Positions 7,890 to 12,500 of a DNA stretch of 12,500 nt are shown here, one piece after another (the first letter of the stretch is position 1; each line of letters begins with the position of its first letter). Origin of the DNA: Chrysomallon squamiferum (Eukaryota > Mollusca > Gastropoda > Neomphalida > Peltospiridae); contig CM022676.1 in NCBI GenBank assembly GCA_012295275.1, positions 1,151,010 to 1,163,509 on the forward strand, given 5' to 3'. The notes beneath the pieces are model-generated. The model did not search any database. It saw nothing but the letters and a program-made list of their open reading frames with translations, and had not been told where the DNA came from. The translations under genes and the position numbers were made by a program.

Positions 7890-8200
7890 CTGTTTTATGT
7901 ATGTCTGTTTGTATGTCTGTTTGTATGCATGTTTGTATGTATATATGAAGGTATGTACGTGTGTATGTATTTATAACTGTATATAGTATTTGTGTGTATG
8001 TATGTATGTATGTATGTATGTACGTGTCTGTATATATACACACATATATATGTTCTTGGATATTTACCTATTTACGTTTGTGTTTTATGTGTTTTTACTA
8101 CTCTGTATCTAACATAGATAGCTGCATTAGTAATTGTTGATGTTGCTGAAGTAGTAATTAAAATAACTATACATATATATATATATATATATATATATGA
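7890..8200. repeat. (TGTA/TGTC)n and (TA)n repeats
   Basis: TGTATGTC-type units at 7895-8030 and a (TA)n run at 8171-8198. The first part overlaps the unspliced extension of the third CTLD exon, where it would encode a Cys/Tyr-rich hydrophobic stretch. Confidence 0.88.
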
Positions 8201-8249
8201 ACAAAGAAATGATAATTTTGTTTTAAATAATGTTTGCTGTTTTTTACAG

Positions 8250-8313
8250 AAACGTGTTCGAACTTGAATCAGTTCAAGGAGTTCTGTATTCTCTGATACA
8301 AACCTTAAATAAA
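8250..8313 (+). CDS. Possible terminal exon and poly(A) signal of the + lectin gene
   Basis: A good acceptor (GCTGTTTTTTACAG) ends at 8249. Joined in phase 0 to the donor at 7822, the exon would add KRVRT and stop at TGA (8265-8267), with AATAAA at 8308-8313 as the poly(A) signal. In phase 1 it would give TCSNLNQFKEFCIL and stop at 8294. In phase 2 the frame stays open (NVFELESVQG...). Acceptor and AATAAA support a last exon; the frame used is unsettled. Confidence 0.35.
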
Positions 8314-8435
8314 AATGAAGTTTTGTTATCGTTATTCGATCATGATATCTCTGTCTATATGTATATTTATTTGTCTGTTACGTGTATGTATGAATTTAGG
8401 AATTAATATTCTATTGTGTTGTTTGACTCCGTTCA

Positions 8436-8520
8436 ATGTCAGTCCGACCATAACGCTGGCAGACATTCGCTCCATCCCAAAGATGAATCACAACATCAAA
8501 CTGTTGTTGCTGTCATTTGC
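8436..8520 (+). pseudogene. Decayed CTLD exon fragment (frame-shifted)
   Basis: One + frame reads VQCQSDHN and the neighbouring frame continues with LADIRSIPKMNHNIKLLLLS. Spliced across the frame change, they give the CTLD pattern C-x6-L-A-D-I-x-S-x-x-E/K-x-N-x-x, the region encoded by the second CTLD exon. Restoring the normal spacing between the Cys and the LADI motif would need two more bases, so a 2-base deletion (or 1-base insertion) explains the break. There is no good acceptor just before it, and a CT/GT-rich microsatellite follows. I read it as a relic of a tandemly duplicated lectin, but the match is short and could be chance. Confidence 0.32.
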
Positions 8521-8559
8521 ATCATCTTCATCACCGTCACCTCTCTCTCTCTCTTCCTC

Positions 8560-8590
<31 letters not shown>

Positions 8591-8644
8591 CAATCAGTGA
8601 GTCTCAGTCTGTCTCTGCCTGTGTATATATGTCGTAAATGTGTT

Positions 8645-8673
8645 TGATAGTGTATGAGTGTGTGTGAGAGTGT

Positions 8674-8726
<53 letters not shown>
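8645..8726. repeat. (TG)n microsatellite
   Basis: TG/GTGAG-rich sequence that becomes pure (TG)n at about 8679-8724. A short (TA)n and CT-rich run precedes it at 8540-8592. Confidence 0.93.
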
Positions 8727-8727
<1 letters not shown>

Positions 8728-9177
8728 AAATAATTAGCGGCCAAGTAACACTTGCTATGGTACGGTAATTAGGTAACGTAATCTGTCTTACTTCTGTGAC
8801 CGATTCCGCATTTGAATAGGTTTCAGTTGGTTGATTCCATATTTTAGATAATTTAATTGTGCGTGTTTGCTTAGGTGTAATTACCTATACGTTTGTGAAA
8901 TAATTACTAAATAATCAAGCTTTGATTATTTATGACGTGGATGAGGGTAAAAGTATACCATCACGATAATAACTTAGTCTCAGTTTCAAATGACTAATCC
9001 CTGTCATATTCCTCTGAACGTCTTCATTTCGTAACGATAACGAGCACCTTGCATTGTCAGAGTGACAACGAATACACAGGGAACTTTTCTGAATAGTCTC
9101 TGTCTTATGTTCGTCTGATTAGACTCTGCACATAGATCACTTCCCACGAAACACGCCGTTCTTTGTCTTTCGTCATT
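8727..9177. other. Complex non-coding stretch with a near-perfect palindrome
   Basis: Non-repetitive sequence without a supportable exon. It contains a perfect inverted repeat with 11-bp arms and a 3-base loop at 8908-8932 (TAAATAATCAA / TTGATTATTTA), which includes CTTTGAT, a TCF/LEF-type core, and is followed at once by TGACGT (8933-8938), a CRE-type core. Function unknown. Confidence 0.5.
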
Positions 9178-9188
9178 ATATATGTATG

Positions 9189-9220
<32 letters not shown>

Positions 9221-9541
9221 TGCATATATGTTTGTACGCATATATGTATGTATGTATGTATATATGTTTGTACGAATGTATGTATGTATGTATGTATGCA
9301 TATATGTTTGTACGTATGTATGTATGTATGAATCTATGTATGTATATATGTTTGTATGTATGTATGTATGTATGTATGAATCTATGTATGTGTGTGTTTG
9401 GGTATGTATATATGTATGCATGTATGTATATATGTATGTTTGTACGTATGTATGTATGTATGTATACATGTTTATATTTATGTATATATGTATGTATCTA
9501 TGTATGTATATATGTTTCTACGTACGTATGTATGTATGTAT
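9178..9541. repeat. (TATG)n tetranucleotide repeat
   Basis: About 365 bases of TATG units with recurring interruptions TTTGTACG and GAATCTATG. Frames of up to 157 codons (YVCM-type on +, YIHT-type on -) are open on both strands because the period is 4 and the tract lacks stops. They are not genes. Confidence 0.97.
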
Positions 9542-9691
9542 TTCAAAGTAATAATAACAATGATTTATTTATTTTTTATCTTCGTTTTAAACTTTTGGCC
9601 ATCAGATTAAGTGAGACTATAGCACGTTGTTTCTGATTGCTGACATTTTGTTTTGTTCTGGAAGGCAAAGTTTCACACAAACCTGTAGAAA

Positions 9692-9751
9692 ATGTGGATG
9701 CAAGTCACGACCTTTCTGTTTTTAGCGTTTCTTGTCACATGCTTTCGTTAC
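9692..9751 (+). other. Signal-peptide-like short open frame
   Basis: ATG opens MWMQVTTFLFLAFLVTCFRY and the frame stops at TAA 9755. The hydrophobic profile is that of a secretory leader. Possible donors are weak: GTTACG after 9746 (phase 1) or GTATAA after 9751 (phase 0). It lies 240 bases before a better leader exon at 9932. It may be the leader of a lost or distal lectin, or a chance product of T-rich DNA. Confidence 0.2.
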
Positions 9752-9931
9752 GTATAATTTATATGCATTTCACAGTCCTTCTACAAGTTTATATTGATTA
9801 TAAGTTTAAACTCATGATTATTTTTTATACACTTACGGTTTTATTTTCACCTCCCTTTCTAGACAGATATTCGATTGCTAACAAAACAAAACAAAAATAG
9901 GAATAAAAGGCTATCATACACTAAAAGTAAA

Positions 9932-9992
9932 ATGGTTTGTTTTGTCCTCATATTTCTCTTTGTATTTCTGATAGAATACAGTTATGGCGCCG
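9932..9992 (+). CDS. First coding exon of a second secreted-protein gene (signal peptide)
   Basis: ATG in a good context (TAAAATGG) opens MVCFVLIFLFVFLIEYSYGA, then a single G before the near-perfect donor GTAAGTA at 9993. A strongly hydrophobic core ends in small residues, as in a signal peptide. The phase-1 exit is the same as for the lectin leader at 4130, so a lectin paralogue is the best guess. A TATA-like ATAAAAGG lies at 9903-9910, too close to the ATG for a normal 5' UTR. No matching downstream exon is visible on + up to the window end. Confidence 0.55.
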
Positions 9993-10048
9993 GTAAGTAA
10001 ATGTCATTATTTATTAATAGAATGTTTATTTATACTTGTTTTCTTCTG

Positions 10049-10345
10049 CATGAACAAAATGTTTACAGTCACACCAGCTGTTTCTGTATGAACAAAATGT
10101 TTACAGTCTCACCAGCTGTTTCTGTATGAACAAAATGTTTACAGTCACACCAGCTTTTTGTATATGAACAAAATGTTTACAGTAATACCAGGTTTCCTGT
10201 TTATAAATAAAATATTTACAATAATACAAGGTTTTCTGTTTATAAATAAAATGATACCAGGTTTTCTCTTTATAAATAAAATGTTTACAGGAATACCAGG
10301 TTTTCTCTTTATAAATAAAATGTTTACAGTAATACCAGGTTATCC
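10049..10345. repeat. 38-39-bp minisatellite with acceptor-like units
   Basis: About eight units share AACAAAATGTTTACAGT (later ATAAATAAAATGTTTACAG) followed by ACACCAGCTGTTT or ATACCAGGTTTTCT. The 5' and 3' halves differ: the first four units are the CAGCTG type, the rest the CCAGG type; one unit at 10245 is shortened. Each unit contains TTTACAG, which looks like a 3' splice site, and the later units contain AATAAA. It lies directly downstream of the leader exon at 9932. Its open frame (NKMFTVIPGFLFI repeats) is not a gene. Confidence 0.9.
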
Positions 10346-10419
10346 AATTTGCTGACAGGCTATGACAGGTCTCTCAGTCCATGTGCAAACTGACAGTTCT
10401 ACCACTGGATTTTATATTA

Positions 10420-10600
10420 CTGTGTATATGTTTGTGTATCTTATATACTTAAATGTGTGTATAAATGTGTGTCATAGTACGAGTATAAAGGAGAGTGTGT
10501 ATGTTGTATATAAGAGTGTGTGTGCGTGTGTGTGTTTGTGTATGTGTGTTTGTGTGTCTAAGGGTGTGTGTGAAGGGTGTGTGTGTAAAGCATTGTTTAA
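10420..10600. repeat. TG-rich repeat region
   Basis: GTGTAT, GTGTGC and AAGGGTGTGTGT units make up most of this stretch. No coding signal. Confidence 0.8.
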
Positions 10601-10619
10601 ATCGCTATATCAAATTAGA

Positions 10620-11263
10620 TGAACAATGATTTTGTCATTCTAAAACTTTCTAAATACACATAGAATAATCTTTAAACTAAGTCTAGTGTGAACTATCTGC
10701 ACATTTTTAAAAAAGGTTGAAGTTGTTTCTCTGATCGTGTGTTGGGTTATGATGCTGTAAGTTCAGTCTGTGTAATGCCTGAACAGGAGTCGAGGAAATA
10801 ATCCAGTATAAACTTTTTGTTATTTCAGAACTATTTTACTAATTTCTTCCGATAGATTAACGGAATTTCTCCAATTTAAATTTATATATATATGAAAGAA
10901 GAAAAAAAAAAGATTAAATAAATAAAAATAAATATTCAAATAAACAATCAAACAAATGTAATAAAATAAAATAAATAAATAAATATGATAAAACGAACAA
11001 ACAATCAAACAATAATTAATTTAATTTAATAGAAAGAAGAATAAAGGTAATTACGATGCGTGAGGTGTGTGTGTGTTTGTGGGAAAGTGTATGTGTGTAT
11101 GTGTGTTTGTGCGCGCGCGCGTTTGAAAGCAGTTTCAGGTTTCATAACAAGGCTTCGGTGGGTAACAACCATAACAACAACAATTAAAACATGTAAACTT
11201 TGAGTTATTTTAATTTAAAATTCTAGACCGCTGACTACAAGCTCTCTGAGATCTTCATTAAGG
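10620..11263. other. AT-rich stretch without a visible gene
   Basis: Low-complexity AAATAAAT-type sequence at 10890-11035, a short GT/GC-rich run at 11065-11122 and otherwise featureless AT-rich DNA. On the - strand it is the 3' flank of the lectin gene; ATTAAA (plus-strand TTTAAT, 11209-11214) lies 50 bases past that stop and could be its poly(A) signal. Confidence 0.55.
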
Positions 11264-11309
11264 TTAAGAATAATAATAATATTCATCGATCTGGTCCGGT
11301 TCATCTTTC
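11264..11309 (-). CDS. - strand C-type lectin, terminal exon with acidic, Tyr-rich tail
   Basis: Read on the - strand, the acceptor TTATTTTGTTTTCAG ends at 11310. One base (G) completes the Lys codon split from the CTLD exon (AA at 11857), then KDEPDQIDEYYYYS and a TAA stop at 11266-11264. The phases fit (2 to 2). The result is a short acidic tail after the CTLD; its four tyrosines come from a (TAT)4 run, so the length may vary between individuals. The alternative is that the CTLD exon is not spliced and runs on to a stop at 11793. Confidence 0.55.
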
Positions 11310-11678
11310 CTGAAAACAAAATAAATACAGTATTAGTTGTTCATGTAACTATACTTTAAAACATTCGCAAGAATTATTTGTCTTTTATTTCAGATTAGGC
11401 CTGCGTGTTAACAGGATGCACATTGCTGCATTATTATTATAGTGACAGAGGACGTTATTTAAGGATAAATGGTATAATGCAAATGTTTCAAAGCATTTTA
11501 AATTAGTTTCATACCATATTTCTAATATTTATCTTCTTTAACTTTAACTAATAATATAAAATTAATAATTTGTTTTCTTTTTTCAACGCTCATTTGTGAG
11601 CCGCAAAATAATTACAGTATATTCTCCAAACACCCAATCAATGTACGATTTTATCTTTTTTAATTTATTACAATAAAC

Positions 11679-11684
<6 letters not shown>

Positions 11685-11773
<89 letters not shown>
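11685..11773. repeat. (TA)n-(GA)n compound microsatellite
   Basis: (TA)n passes into uninterrupted (GA)n at 11711. It lies in the last intron of the - strand lectin gene; in that transcript it reads (TC)n then (TA)n. The sequence 11310-11684 is AT-rich with no exon visible. Confidence 0.95.
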
Positions 11774-11775
<2 letters not shown>

Positions 11776-11856
11776 TTGTGTGTATGTGTGTGTTAAAATA
11801 AATGCATAGCATAACCATAATTACGAAATGATAAGGCGTAAAATTGCGATGCTAAC

Positions 11857-12079
11857 TTAGGTAGCGGCATTTCGCAAACTCCATACGCTATACGACGACA
11901 TGCGATATCAAACCAGTACCCAGTCTTCCTCGTTATCATCAGACAATCTTCATTTCCAAAGTTGTCGTCTGGTTGGTTCTTTTCCCAGTTAGTGAACACG
12001 AATTCGCTCCTAGTGTTAGCCCAAAGCCAATGACCTTCTATTAACTGGTCACTTCCGGCCAACCAGAACCTTGTAGCAG
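11857..12079 (-). CDS. - strand C-type lectin, CTLD exon with QPD motif
   Basis: On the - strand the acceptor TTTTCCTAATTCAG ends at 12080; the exon enters in phase 1 and reads ATRFWLAGSDQLIEGHWLWA, FTNWEKNQPDDNFGNEDC, GYWFDIAC and YGVCEMPLP. This is the second half of a CTLD: the WLAG strand, EGxWxW loop, the TNW-x4-QPD calcium/sugar loop (QPD codons at 11967-11975) and the last three conserved cysteines. QPD is the galactose-type signature in CTLDs. The Asn of the WND motif is replaced (WFD), so calcium site 2 may be incomplete. The donor GTTAGC follows 11857 in phase 2 and fits the exon at 11309. The first CTLD half and the leader must lie right of the window. Compared with the + lectin it shares the exon border before the WIGG/WLAG strand, showing common ancestry. 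Confidence 0.88.
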
Positions 12080-12094
12080 CTGAATTAGGAAAAG

Positions 12095-12310
12095 AAAATT
12101 AAAAGTGTTACGTTTATCTGTAAAATTATATAAGGAAATTTAACAGTGTTACGTTTAAGTGTAAAATAATAAAAAGAAAAAATTAACAATGTTACGTTTA
12201 ACTGTAAAATAATAAAAAGAATATTAACAGTGTTACGTTTAACTGTAAAATTATAAAAGGAAAATTAACAATGTTAGGTTTAAATGTAAAATAATAAAAA
12301 GATTACTAAC
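12095..12310. repeat. About 42-bp minisatellite, five copies
   Basis: Five units share AACAGTGTTACGTTTAACTG followed by TAAAATAATAAAAAGA, with small changes (AATG for AGTG; TTAT for AATA). It lies in the intron just upstream (in transcript terms) of the - strand CTLD exon. Confidence 0.9.
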
Positions 12311-12350
12311 GTTTTAATGTATGTGTTTAATACCTTATTAATTACAAGTA

Positions 12351-12352
12351 GA

Positions 12353-12412
<60 letters not shown>

Positions 12413-12432
12413 TGTTGTTGTTGTTGTTTTTT
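12351..12432. repeat. (ATT)n then (GTT)n microsatellite
   Basis: Uninterrupted ATT triplets pass into GTT triplets and a short T run. The last 70 bases of the window show nothing else. Confidence 0.95.
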
Positions 12433-12500
12433 TGGTGCTGGTGGTGTTCCTTTTGTTAACTGTATTTCTAAAATTTATAGTTTTTGAGTCATTTGTAAAT

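Noticed and set aside
8315-8400. Leader-like frame MKFCYRYSIMISLSICIFIC
   Set aside because: The ATG sits right after an AATAAA signal, the phase-1 GT that follows is a poor donor, and T-rich sequence yields hydrophobic leaders by chance.
9050-9110. CQSDNEYTGNF, similar to CTLD second-exon start
   Set aside because: A stop follows within 14 codons and no LxxI/E pattern or acceptor is present.
9163-9636. Long open frames on both strands (up to 157 codons)
   Set aside because: They are translations of a (TATG)n repeat; sibling frames stay open on both strands with the same YVCM/YIHT periodicity.
9637-9720. Resemblance of TFCFVLEGKV to the kinase segment TCFVLDGKT at 300-330
   Set aside because: Only about ten T-rich codons agree, the rest diverges, and no splice sites fit; chance is the simplest reading.

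Overview
This is eukaryotic DNA from an animal. It is AT-rich, intron-rich and packed with microsatellites and minisatellites. The only convincing coding matter is small exons with GT/AG borders: the end of a receptor-type tyrosine kinase, and exons of C-type lectin domain (CTLD) proteins. That mix suggests a lophotrochozoan, most likely a mollusc and plausibly a cephalopod. The taxon is an inference from sequence style, not from a species marker. Most long open frames here are translated simple repeats.

Layout. (1) Positions 1-2572 hold, on the + strand, the last two coding exons (259-355 and 2302-2473) of a tyrosine kinase. They cover kinase subdomains X-XI and a short tail. The intron between them contains three minisatellites and a GC-richer block of unknown nature. 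(2) 2573-4059 is intergenic, with a (TTC)n tract, a 35-bp minisatellite and AT/CA repeats. (3) 4060-8313 holds a + strand secreted CTLD gene: TATA box, signal-peptide exon (4130-4172), a 27-nt symmetric micro-exon (5539-5565), three CTLD exons (6072-6175, 6576-6659, 7604/7615-7821) and a possible terminal exon at 8250. Phases match at each junction up to the middle CTLD exon, whose best donor leaves an in-frame TGA. An alternative signal-peptide exon sits at 4808-4871. (4) 8314-9931 contains a decayed CTLD-like fragment (8436-8520) and a 365-bp (TATG)n tract. (5) 9932-9992 is a second signal-peptide exon with an excellent phase-1 donor but no visible partner exon. (6) 11264-12079 holds, on the - strand, the last two exons of another CTLD gene that carries a QPD motif; its 5' exons lie beyond the right edge.

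Taken together, this is a small lectin cluster next to a tyrosine kinase gene. The kinase tail carries a motif that fits the ITAM consensus (YxxL, seven residues, YxxL). That tail is the most interesting single signal. The lectin gene structure, with its possible alternative first exons and premature stop, comes next. Nothing in the window shows that the lectins and the kinase work together; their adjacency is only suggestive.
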